Assembly (NCBI GenBank): GCA_002418205.1 | Contig: DIDP01000010.1 | Coordinates: 1 to 6,264 of the forward strand | Direction of reading: 5' to 3' | DNA from: Anaerolineales bacterium UBA5797 | Lineage (GTDB): Bacteria > Chloroflexota > Anaerolineae > Anaerolineales > Villigracilaceae | DNA: 6,264 nucleotides | Shown: positions 1 to 5,575 of the stretch, in pieces | Numbering within the stretch: the stretch's first letter is position 1 | Layout: each line of letters starts with the position of its first letter | Notes under the pieces: model-generated | Told to the model about the DNA's origin: nothing | What the model saw: only the letters and a program-made list of their open reading frames with translations | Databases searched by the model: none | Position numbers and translations under genes: made by a program

Positions 1-2
1 AA

Positions 3-17
3 CGCCCATGCTGGGCG
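3..17. other. Small GC-rich hairpin at the window edge
   Basis: Bases 3-8 (CGCCCA) pair with 12-17 (TGGGCG), leaving a 3-base loop. It lies 7 bases from the larger terminator hairpin. It may be part of a tandem terminator, or the end of a feature cut off by the window edge. No poly-T follows it directly on the plus strand, so I do not call it a terminator by itself. Confidence 0.4.
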
Positions 18-24
18 CACAACG

Positions 25-55
25 AAAACTCCCCGACCAGGATCGGGGAGTTTTT
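25..55. terminator. Bidirectional Rho-independent terminator
   Basis: A perfect 12-bp stem (25-36 with 43-54) with a GC-rich core (CTCCCCGA/TCGGGGAG) encloses a 6-base loop (CCAGGA). It has T5 on the plus strand (51-55) and T4 on the minus strand (opposite 25-28). Its near edge is 14 bases beyond the L25 stop codon, so on the minus strand it should end the L25 transcript. The symmetric A and T flanks suggest it could also stop a plus-strand transcript arriving from outside the window. Confidence 0.88.
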
Positions 56-69
56 CATCATCAAGAGGT

Positions 70-732
70 TTACTCTTCTTCCTCATCTTCCTTCTTGCCG
101 CGTTCCACGGAGAGTTCGGGTTCTTCCTCGGCAGGAGCCGCACCCTCAACACCCGGCACAGCCGCAACTTCCTCTTCCACTTTCGCGGCAGTCGCCACGG
201 CAACCATCGTATCGGGGTTTTCCAGCACGCGGATCTTGTCTGAGATCGCAACTTCCCTCACGCGAATGCCGTCGCCCGGACGAGCCATCACGGAAATATC
301 GATGCTGATGTTTTCGGGCAGATCCGACGGCAGACATTCAATATGCAGCTGTTCAAGGTTCTTGACCAGCACGGCATTGTAATCCTTGACAGCCGGTGAA
401 ACGCCGACGAAATTCAAACCAACGGTCGCGCGGATCTTCTCGGTCAATGACACCGCGAGGAAATCCACATGCAACAGACGGTTCTTGATGAAATCGCGTT
501 GCTTCTCACGCACCAGCGCGGGGTACTCGGTGCCATCCACATCGAGCGTCACAAGGCTTGAAGAAGTGACCTTCGCCAAAGCCAGCGACGCGCTGTGGGC
601 ATCCAATGTGACGTTGATCGGCTCGGTGTGTCTGCCATAGATCACCGCGGGCAGTTTTCCTTCGCGGCGCATGGCTTTCACCTGCTTGCCTGCCACATCC
701 CGTTTGGTTGCTTTTATAACTACTTTCTCCAT
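70..732 (-). CDS. rplY: 50S ribosomal protein L25 (general stress protein CTC type)
   Basis: A 220-residue protein that binds 5S rRNA in the large ribosomal subunit. The N-terminal L25 domain (about 1-95) shows the family signature GKLPAVIYG (25-33) and LLHVDF (86-91). The CTC/TL5 C-terminal beta domain (about 97-183) includes ECLPSDLPE (132-140), a typical family segment. A low-complexity acidic tail follows (184-220; 11 of the last 20 residues are Asp or Glu). The length fits the two-domain CTC form, not the ~95-residue E. coli form. I chose the ATG at 732 because the family N-terminus begins with MEKVVIKATKRD and a strong GAGGAG lies 5 bases upstream. The frame stays open to 822, but the extra 30 residues have no family match and run through a hairpin. 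The gene is followed by a strong terminator and appears monocistronic. I found no convincing -10/-35 pair in the 100 bases upstream. Confidence 0.95.
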   Translation of the reverse strand: MEKVVIKATKRDVAGKQVKAMRREGKLPAVIYGRHTEPINVTLDAHSASLALAKVTSSSLVTLDVDGTEYPALVREKQRDFIKNRLLHVDFLAVSLTEKIRATVGLNFVGVSPAVKDYNAVLVKNLEQLHIECLPSDLPENISIDISVMARPGDGIRVREVAISDKIRVLENPDTMVAVATAAKVEEEVAAVPGVEGAAPAEEEPELSVERGKKEDEEEE

Positions 733-737
733 CTTTA

Positions 738-743
738 CTCCTC
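738..743 (-). promoter_or_regulatory. Ribosome binding site of L25
   Basis: GAGGAG on the minus strand, 5 bases before the ATG at 732. It decides the start of L25 against the upstream in-frame ATGs at 822, 768 and 759, none of which fits the family N-terminus. Confidence 0.85.
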
Positions 744-803
744 GAGCGCCTCTCACCATGCCTTGCATGATTACCTTCGCTCTATGAAATAGAATTTCTG
801 CAA

Positions 804-820
804 GCGGCACCGCGTGCCGC
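804..820. other. Perfect GC hairpin between two minus-strand genes
   Basis: GCGGCAC (804-810) pairs with GTGCCGC (814-820) around a 3-base loop. It begins 12 bases beyond the stop of the solenoid-like gene and lies about 70 bases upstream of the L25 start. On the minus strand the following sequence (TTGCAGAAATTCTATTTC) is only moderately T-rich, so this is at best a weak or Rho-assisted terminator. It could instead sit in an L25 leader, since a GATAAT -10-like hexamer (832-837, minus strand) lies just before it. I cannot separate these two readings. Confidence 0.5.
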
Positions 821-832
821 ACTACATTCGAA

Positions 833-1354
833 TTATCTGCGCCGGAACAACATCCGCCCCAGCAGTAACATCAGTCCGGCGAACAAACCGCCGGTCAATC
901 CGGCGATCAGCGCGCCGCGCGTATCGAGGACCGCTTTCACATTTCCATGCACGGTCCGGGCGAGCAGGACTCCCGTGCTGGATTCGTTCACATGGATCTC
1001 GCGTCCCGCCACGAAACCGGTCATCCCGTGATGGACTTCTGCGCTTCCCGCGACGACCGCGCCTGTATACCCGCTCACAGACGCTTTCCCCGCCTGGACA
1101 AATCCCAGCCCGCTCTCCTCCACGGACACTTCTTCCGCGTTGACCGCGCCCATCAGAACCATGTGACCCGTGACATTTGTCGCTTTGACACTGCCCGCCG
1201 CGCTGTTCTGCAGTTCGACCTCTTCGGCGGTGATCGTCTCCGCATCAGCCTGGTGCATCCGCACCAGCTCGGCGCGGACATTGCCCACATCAGAATGCGA
1301 GATGTTGGTCACTTGTGGTGAGTCCAGTTCGGGGAATTCTTCGGGTTCGAGCAT
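833..1354 (-). CDS. Unknown protein, predicted beta-solenoid with C-terminal membrane anchor
   Basis: A 173-residue protein that I cannot assign to a named family. An acidic N-terminus (MLEPEEFPELDSP) leads into a long stretch (about 20-145) of short, irregular repeats rich in Gly, Ala and Val. Clear units are SGLGFVQAGKASVSG (81-95), YTGAVVAGSAEVHHG (96-110), MTGFVAGREIHVNES (111-125) and STGVLLARTVHGNVK (126-140), a period of about 15 residues with alternating small hydrophobics and turns. This pattern suggests a beta-solenoid, possibly with bactofilin-like or polymer-forming behaviour; that is inference. A single hydrophobic helix (about 147-169) ends in RRR, so the protein is probably tail-anchored with most of its mass on one face of the membrane. 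No catalytic motif is visible. There is no ribosome binding site before the ATG at 1354, but a -10 hexamer lies 10 bases upstream, so its mRNA may have almost no leader. Confidence 0.75.
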   Translation of the reverse strand: MLEPEEFPELDSPQVTNISHSDVGNVRAELVRMHQADAETITAEEVELQNSAAGSVKATNVTGHMVLMGAVNAEEVSVEESGLGFVQAGKASVSGYTGAVVAGSAEVHHGMTGFVAGREIHVNESSTGVLLARTVHGNVKAVLDTRGALIAGLTGGLFAGLMLLLGRMLFRRR

Positions 1355-1364
1355 GGCGGGCAGG

Positions 1365-1370
1365 ATTTTA
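1365..1370 (-). promoter_or_regulatory. Putative -10 box of the solenoid-like gene
   Basis: TAAAAT on the minus strand, preceded by GG and followed by 10 bases (CCTGCCCGCC) before ATG. Transcription would start about 3 bases before the start codon. The spacing matches the promoter before the gene at 3944 exactly. The upstream region is AT-rich, but no good -35 stands out at 16-18 bases. Confidence 0.55.
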
Positions 1371-1413
1371 CCATAATATCGAAAAACAAAATATTATTAT
1401 TGCTGATTCTTCC

Positions 1414-1437
1414 AAAAAAAGATATTTTTATCTTTTT
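1414..1437 (-). terminator. AT-only stem-loop terminator overlapping a stop codon
   Basis: AAAAAGATA (1416-1424) pairs with TATCTTTTT (1429-1437) in a 9-bp stem with a 4-base loop. On the minus strand the stem runs into seven Ts (opposite 1414-1420). The TAA of the small membrane protein gene (1428-1430) lies within the hairpin. The stem has a single G-C pair, so efficiency may be low, but position and T-run fit the end of the two-gene minus-strand unit. Confidence 0.6.
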
Positions 1438-1784
1438 CCATCAGGTTTCATTTTATACAGATCCTCTAATGAATATTTACCTGTCAAAACACCATTTATT
1501 TGCTCGTTTGAATAGCACATTTCCCACACATCTCTTACATCTTCTCCGAGGCGCATACTAATGCTACCGATAGATTCCGAATTACCCATCGGTTGGTTAT
1601 GGTTTTCTTCCACCTCGACTGAAAACGACTTGCTCTGAGACGAGATACCTTTAGATAAAAATAGTGCACGAAAAATCCCACGTCCTATCAAAAATAATAA
1701 ATACAGAGAGACAACTACTATAGGAAAAGCCCACTTAACCATTGGATTACCTAACCAGGTCAATAAGTTGTCAAGAATGTCCAT
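1428..1784 (-). CDS. Small single-pass membrane protein, unknown function
   Basis: A 118-residue protein that I do not recognise. One strong membrane helix (about residues 17-37, WAFPIVVVSLYLLFLIG) follows a short N-terminus. A basic stretch (GRGIFRALFLSKG) and a mostly polar region (about 47-118) come after it and should be cytoplasmic by the positive-inside rule. The start is supported by GGAAAGGA ending 7 bases before ATG. It begins 19 bases after the PaiB-like stop on the same strand with no terminator between, so the two are probably co-transcribed. By hand count the gene is about 38% GC, well below its neighbours (about 52% in a sampled PaiB segment, over 65% in a sampled segment of the gene at 3944), which suggests recent acquisition. 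The ending near the AT-only terminator is consistent with a complete gene. Function cannot be given. Confidence 0.75.
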   Translation of the reverse strand: MDILDNLLTWLGNPMVKWAFPIVVVSLYLLFLIGRGIFRALFLSKGISSQSKSFSVEVEENHNQPMGNSESIGSISMRLGEDVRDVWEMCYSNEQINGVLTGKYSLEDLYKMKPDGKR

Positions 1785-1803
1785 TTTATGGTCCTTTCCG
1801 CTA

Positions 1804-2412
1804 TTACTTCCGGACTTCTTTCATTGCTCTTGCAATAGCTTGAGAAGAATTATCGATCCTTTTCTCCAATTGCGCAATGATGTTGTTATAATCCTCGTCG
1901 TCGCGGTTCTGGCTGAGTTTGTAATTGGCTTCGATGCGGGTCACCAGGATCTGAAACCCGACCGTCCCGTTCATTTGTTTTTCCACGAAATCCTGTGGGA
2001 GGGTTTCCATCCGATAGTTTGTCCCGCCTTCGTGTCTGGTGATCAGCCGTGAAAGCATCGCATAATATTCCTCGCCTGTTACAATGCGCGGACTGCCATA
2101 CAAATGCACCGCCTGATAATTCCACGTTGGCACGTTGACATGGTTGTACCAGGTCGGTGAGATATACGTGTGCGGTCCATGAAAGATGACCAGCACTTCG
2201 GGAACCTTTTCGAACGTCCGCCACAACGGGTTCGCCCGGGACATGTGCCCGTTGATGAAAATTTTTTCACCGTCCTCCGCCACTTCCATCAACAAGTGGC
2301 TGGCGGTCGGCTTCTCTCCATCATTAGCAACCAATATGGCAAACTCATTCTGACGCAGGAATTCCAGTATTTTCGCCCGGTCTTCTTCACGATAAAGTTT
2401 GGCAATATACAT
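1804..2412 (-). CDS. paiB: PaiB-family FMN-binding protein (split-barrel fold)
   Basis: A 202-residue protein, close to the usual length of the family annotated as FMN-binding negative transcriptional regulator. Family blocks are clear in order: MYIAKLYREED at the N-terminus, NGHMSRANPLW (54-64), GPHTYISPTWY (79-89), VPTWNYQAVHLYG (94-106) and IEANYKLSQNRDDED (160-174). The fold is the pyridoxamine-5'-phosphate oxidase-like split barrel, which binds FMN as a cytoplasmic dimer. In Bacillus subtilis, PaiB acts with PaiA to lower expression of sporulation and protease genes. No DNA-binding domain is visible here, and many family members may be flavoproteins of unknown substrate, so the regulator role is by family name only. 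No paiA-type acetyltransferase lies in this window. The ATG at 2412 has AAGGAG 4 bases upstream. It is divergent from the SCP/LysM gene and probably leads an operon with the small membrane protein. Confidence 0.9.
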   Translation of the reverse strand: MYIAKLYREEDRAKILEFLRQNEFAILVANDGEKPTASHLLMEVAEDGEKIFINGHMSRANPLWRTFEKVPEVLVIFHGPHTYISPTWYNHVNVPTWNYQAVHLYGSPRIVTGEEYYAMLSRLITRHEGGTNYRMETLPQDFVEKQMNGTVGFQILVTRIEANYKLSQNRDDEDYNNIIAQLEKRIDNSSQAIARAMKEVRK

Positions 2413-2460
2413 GATTCTCCTTGGTTAGGCAAAACGTGATCCATTTGTCTGGAAATTGGG

Positions 2461-2492
2461 TTGTCAAACGGATATTTATATGGAATTATAAT
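2461..2492. promoter_or_regulatory. Divergent promoter region, leaderless toward the SCP/LysM gene
   Basis: On the plus strand a perfect -10 TATAAT (2487-2492) is followed by only 6 bases before the ATG at 2499, so transcription should begin at or next to the start codon. TTGTCA (2461-2466) is a possible -35, but the 20-base spacer is long. The same bases read TTGACA (2462-2467) on the minus strand, a consensus -35 facing the PaiB-like gene, although no good -10 follows at 16-18 bases. The -10 lies in the palindrome ATTATAAT (2485-2492), so it could also serve the minus strand, with a leader of about 65 bases. The plus-strand promoter is the better supported of the two. Confidence 0.6.
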
Positions 2493-2498
2493 CATTGG

Positions 2499-3890
2499 AT
2501 GCGTTACCGACGTTTATTTAACTGGTTCATTCTCATTGCACTCGGATTCGGGGCATTCTATCCTCCGCAGACCGCCCGGGCAGATCAGGCTGATTTCGCT
2601 CTAGCGGATCAGGTCAGCGCGTACGACCTGATCATTGCGATGAACACCCTGCGCGTCTCATACGGACTCCCGGCTCTCATCGAGGACCCGATCGTCAATG
2701 CCGTTGCCCAATCCACGGCTCAGATCATGGCAGAGAACAGCATGTCATGGCACATCGGCAACGTCCGCGGGCGATTGGCATCCGCCGGATACGGCAATGG
2801 CGGCACGGTTTGGGCAACCGAAAACTTCGCTGTGAGCAGCGGAGGCATGGGCATCGACCAGATCATGGCTGCCTGGGCGGATCCCGATCACATGCGTCCG
2901 GCAGTGGAACCGGCGTATTGCAATGTGGGAGCAGGTGTCGCCACTGCAAACGGAAAAACATATTACATCCTTCAGGCTGCGTATGTTTCGGGGCAGGAAT
3001 GCGGGAGTTATTCGTCGTCAGGAGGCACGGTCCAACCGGGTGGCGGTTCAGGATTGGTGCCGCAGATCATCATACCGGTAATGATCGCCACACCCGATGC
3101 GGATGGCAAGGTATACCATGTCGTGCAGGCCGGACAATCCTTCTGGTCGATCGCGATTGCCTACCAGATCACCATCCAGGACCTGGAGACGTGGAACAAC
3201 ATTTCCCGCAACATCCCGCTGCAATCCGGACAACGTTTATTCATCCCGAACAAGGATACGGCAGGTTATGCCACGCCAACGCCTGTTGGCATGGTCGTAC
3301 CCCAGGCGCCGGACGCGGACGGCAGGATCATCCACGAGGTCCAGCCTTATCAGGCATTGATCACGATCGCGGAAGCCTATAACGTCACGATCGATCGGAT
3401 CCTGGCGTTGAACGGACTTCAGGCGGACTGGCCCCTGCAAATCGGGCAAAAGCTTTTAATCTCGCCGGGCAATGTCACTCCCAGCCCCACCCTGAGCGCC
3501 ATCCAGAGACTCACCCCCGAAGCGGACGGCAACTACTACCACACAGTACAGAGCGGCGAAACACTTTCGTGGATCGCAGGCTTATACGATGTTCCGCTTT
3601 CCGACCTGATGAGATGGAATGGAATGGATAATACCTCCATCATCCGCACGGACCAGAAATTGCTCCTGCTCGTTACGCCGCCGATCACCACGACAGTTAC
3701 GCCCGCCCCGGCAACGACCACGCCCACCCTCCGCCCATCCGTCACTCCACCGCCGCCAACCGCGCTGACGACTGTCACCGCCACGGAACCTCAAGCAAGC
3801 GGATTCAACCTTGGTCTTTTCCTGGTGGTGAGTATTGTTGCGCTTGTGGCTGGCGGGCTGTTCTGGTGGAGAGTCTCGCGCAAAAGTTAG
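2499..3890 (+). CDS. Secreted SCP/CAP-domain protein with three LysM modules and C-terminal membrane anchor
   Basis: A 463-residue envelope protein. The start at 2499 gives a textbook signal peptide (MRYRRL, hydrophobic core, likely cleavage after ARA at 28) and lies 6 bases after a TATAAT. The frame opens at 2421, but that start would place translation through the promoter and add 26 residues that spoil the signal peptide. A CAP/SCP domain (about 45-165) shows candidate cavity residues His85, Glu108 (ENFA) and His131, and two cysteines (141, 168) that could form a disulfide. Three LysM repeats, which bind GlcNAc-containing glycans such as peptidoglycan, follow at about 205-250, 276-322 and 345-392. 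Each is introduced by the same short linker (PDADG, PDADG, PEADG). A Thr/Pro-rich spacer (393-432) leads to a membrane helix (about 436-456) and a basic tail. The layout fits a membrane-held, wall-associated protein; the activity of bacterial CAP domains is mostly unproven. Confidence 0.9.
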   Translation: MRYRRLFNWFILIALGFGAFYPPQTARADQADFALADQVSAYDLIIAMNTLRVSYGLPALIEDPIVNAVAQSTAQIMAENSMSWHIGNVRGRLASAGYGNGGTVWATENFAVSSGGMGIDQIMAAWADPDHMRPAVEPAYCNVGAGVATANGKTYYILQAAYVSGQECGSYSSSGGTVQPGGGSGLVPQIIIPVMIATPDADGKVYHVVQAGQSFWSIAIAYQITIQDLETWNNISRNIPLQSGQRLFIPNKDTAGYATPTPVGMVVPQAPDADGRIIHEVQPYQALITIAEAYNVTIDRILALNGLQADWPLQIGQKLLISPGNVTPSPTLSAIQRLTPEADGNYYHTVQSGETLSWIAGLYDVPLSDLMRWNGMDNTSIIRTDQKLLLLVTPPITTTVTPAPATTTPTLRPSVTPPPPTALTTVTATEPQASGFNLGLFLVVSIVALVAGGLFWWRVSRKS

Positions 3891-3905
3891 CTGTCGGTGC
3901 GTGCG

Positions 3906-3933
3906 TTTAGAATTCCTCTCCAAACGGTATAAT
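3906..3933 (+). promoter_or_regulatory. Promoter of the spermidine-synthase-like gene
   Basis: A perfect -10 TATAAT (3928-3933) has a modest -35 candidate TTTAGA (3906-3911) at a 16-base spacer. The ATG follows 10 bases after the -10 (CCTCCTCCAT), and these bases are all pyrimidine except one, so no ribosome binding site is possible there. Transcription would start roughly 3 bases before the start codon. No terminator separates this from the SCP/LysM gene, so read-through from upstream may add to expression. Confidence 0.65.
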
Positions 3934-3943
3934 CCTCCTCCAT

Positions 3944-5494
3944 ATGAAACGTTATATCCTCTTCACGGTCTTCATCTCCGGCATGACCACGCTCGCCGCC
4001 GAACTCGCCGCCGGACGCCTGATCGGCAATGTGTTCGGCACAAGCAACATCGTTTGGGCAAGCATCATCGGTCTCATCCTCATTTATCTGACATTTGGTT
4101 ACTTCCTCGGCGGCAAATGGGCGGACGCCAACCCGACTCCGCATGTGATGTACCGCGTCCTCGCGTGGGGCGCGTTCACGCTGGGACTCGTCCCGTATGT
4201 CGCGGGGCCAGTTCTCAGGTCCGCGGCGAACGCTTTTGATGCGTTGAACATCGGCATCCTGGGCGCGTCGTTCGTTGCGGTGTTGATCCTGTTCGTGGTC
4301 CCCATCACGCTGCTCGGGACGATTTCCCCCTTCGCCATCCGCCTACTCGTGGACGACACCGCGCATGCCGGTCGAATCTCCGGTCAAATTTATGCGATCT
4401 CAACGCTGGGTTCCTTCATCGGCACATTCCTTCCAACGCTGGTTTTCATCCCCGCCATCGGGACAACAAAAACATTTTTATTGTTCAGCCTTGTGCTGTT
4501 GTTTGTCGCCCTGGCAGGGCTTGGAAAATCTGCGGGGCAAAAGGAATTGTTCAAGTATTTATGGATGCCGGTTCTCATCGCGGTCATCGCCATACTGGCC
4601 GCAAATCAATCCCTCAAAAACAATCCGGGACAGGTGTATGAGACCGAATCCGCCTACAACTATATTCAGGTGAAACAACAGGGCGACTTCACTTTATTGC
4701 GCCTCAATGAAGGGCAAGGCGTGCACTCGATCTACAATCCCAACACATTGCAATACAATGGTCCCTGGGATCAGTTCCTCGCCAGCCCGTATTTCTATGC
4801 AGACCGCAAGCCTTCCGACATCCGACGCGTCGCCATTGTGGGACTCGCGGCGGGTACGACTGCGCGCCAGATGACCGCCGTGTATGGCGACATCCCGATC
4901 GACGGATTCGAACTCGACCCGAAGATCGTGGAGGTGGGACAAAAATATTTTGGCATGACGATGCCAAATTTGAACATCATCATCGGGGATGGACGACTCA
5001 ACCTTGAACGAAGCGAACACAAATATGACATCATCGCCGTGGATGCCTACCGCCCGCCGTACATCCCTCCGCATATGACGACCCAGGAATTCTTCCAGAT
5101 CGTCGCTTCACACCTGACCGATGACGGGGTCCTGACCATCAACTCTGCCTCGGTCCCCGGCGACCGCCGCCTCGTGGACGGGTTGGCGACCACGATGGCA
5201 ACGGTCTTCCCCTCCATTTACATGGTGGATATTCCCGGCTCATTGAACACGATGATCTTTGCGACAAAGCAGGAGACCAGGGCCGAAAACTTCGCGGCGA
5301 ACCTGGTCGCATTAACCAATGACCCAAAGATCGACCCGCTGCTCATCCATACCATGCAGGTGACCTTCTCCGGTCTGCAAACGGACTACGACGCCACCAC
5401 CGTCTTCACCGACGATCACGCCCCCATCGAATGGATCGTCAATGACATGGTGATTCGATTCATCATGGGCGGCGGGGCGGAGTATTTGCAGTAA
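3944..5494 (+). CDS. Membrane protein fused to a spermidine-synthase-like domain
   Basis: A 516-residue protein of the fused MFS/spermidine synthase type. The N-terminal part (about 5-222) has roughly seven hydrophobic segments, near 5-27, 36-58, 72-92, 104-125, 148-170, 175-193 and 206-222. The C-terminal part (about 230-500) has the Rossmann fold of aminopropyltransferases and SAM-binding enzymes: ESAYNYIQV (235-243), nucleotide-binding loop VAIVGLAAGTTARQM (296-310), acidic end of strand 2 in GFELDP (321-326), GDGR (348-351) and VDAYRPPYIPPHMTTQEFF (366-384). TDDHAPIEWI (489-498) is typical of this fusion group. True spermidine synthases carry a D-x-x-D signature in the catalytic loop; here only the first Asp (367) is kept and the second position is Arg. 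Aminopropyl transfer is therefore doubtful, and the substrate is unknown. Expression appears driven by a TATAAT just before the start; the next gene follows after 81 bases. Confidence 0.88.
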   Translation: MKRYILFTVFISGMTTLAAELAAGRLIGNVFGTSNIVWASIIGLILIYLTFGYFLGGKWADANPTPHVMYRVLAWGAFTLGLVPYVAGPVLRSAANAFDALNIGILGASFVAVLILFVVPITLLGTISPFAIRLLVDDTAHAGRISGQIYAISTLGSFIGTFLPTLVFIPAIGTTKTFLLFSLVLLFVALAGLGKSAGQKELFKYLWMPVLIAVIAILAANQSLKNNPGQVYETESAYNYIQVKQQGDFTLLRLNEGQGVHSIYNPNTLQYNGPWDQFLASPYFYADRKPSDIRRVAIVGLAAGTTARQMTAVYGDIPIDGFELDPKIVEVGQKYFGMTMPNLNIIIGDGRLNLERSEHKYDIIAVDAYRPPYIPPHMTTQEFFQIVASHLTDDGVLTINSASVPGDRRLVDGLATTMATVFPSIYMVDIPGSLNTMIFATKQETRAENFAANLVALTNDPKIDPLLIHTMQVTFSGLQTDYDATTVFTDDHAPIEWIVNDMVIRFIMGGGAEYLQ

Positions 5495-5514
5495 TATCTC
5501 ACGCTCAACCTAAC

Positions 5515-5558
5515 GTCACTCCCGGCACAGCTAAGACCTCTCGCTACCTCGAAGTGAC
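5515..5558. repeat. Candidate short palindromic intergenic repeat
   Basis: GTCACT (5515-5520) and AGTGAC (5553-5558) form a perfect 6-bp inverted repeat bounding 44 bases within the 81-base gap between two genes. The inner part contains CCTCTCGCTACCTCGA, with a small TCG/CGA inversion. The style (GTCACT... CTCTCGCTACCTCGAAGTGAC) recalls short dispersed palindromic elements found between genes in many bacteria, but only one copy is visible here. There is no T-run, so it is not a standard terminator. Confidence 0.35.
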
Positions 5559-5575
5559 AATATTCTCGGAGCAAC

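Noticed and set aside
733..822. In-frame 30-residue N-terminal extension of L25 to the ATG at 822
   Set aside because: The L25 family begins at MEKVVIKATKRD, a strong GAGGAG precedes the ATG at 732, and the extension crosses the perfect hairpin at 804-820.
1170..1515. Plus-strand open frames opposite the solenoid-like gene and across the AT-rich gap (1170-1376 and 1315-1515)
   Set aside because: They lack ribosome binding sites and recognisable protein features, and they overlap better-supported minus-strand genes and the terminator at 1414-1437.
2421..2498. In-frame 26-residue extension of the SCP/LysM protein to the ATG at 2421
   Set aside because: It covers the -35 and -10 elements and the ribosome binding site of the divergent PaiB-like gene, and it places 26 residues before an otherwise typical signal peptide.
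3536..3923. Minus-strand open frames opposite the Thr/Pro-rich part of the SCP/LysM gene
   Set aside because: They arise from the low-complexity, GC-rich codons of the plus-strand linker; their composition (Val/Gly or Arg/Gly-rich) is typical of antisense shadows.
1804..5494. A shared polyamine pathway linking the PaiB-like gene and the spermidine-synthase-like fusion
   Set aside because: PaiB is tied to polyamines only through its partner PaiA in Bacillus, which is absent here, and the fusion lacks the full catalytic signature. They are on opposite strands with an unrelated gene between them.
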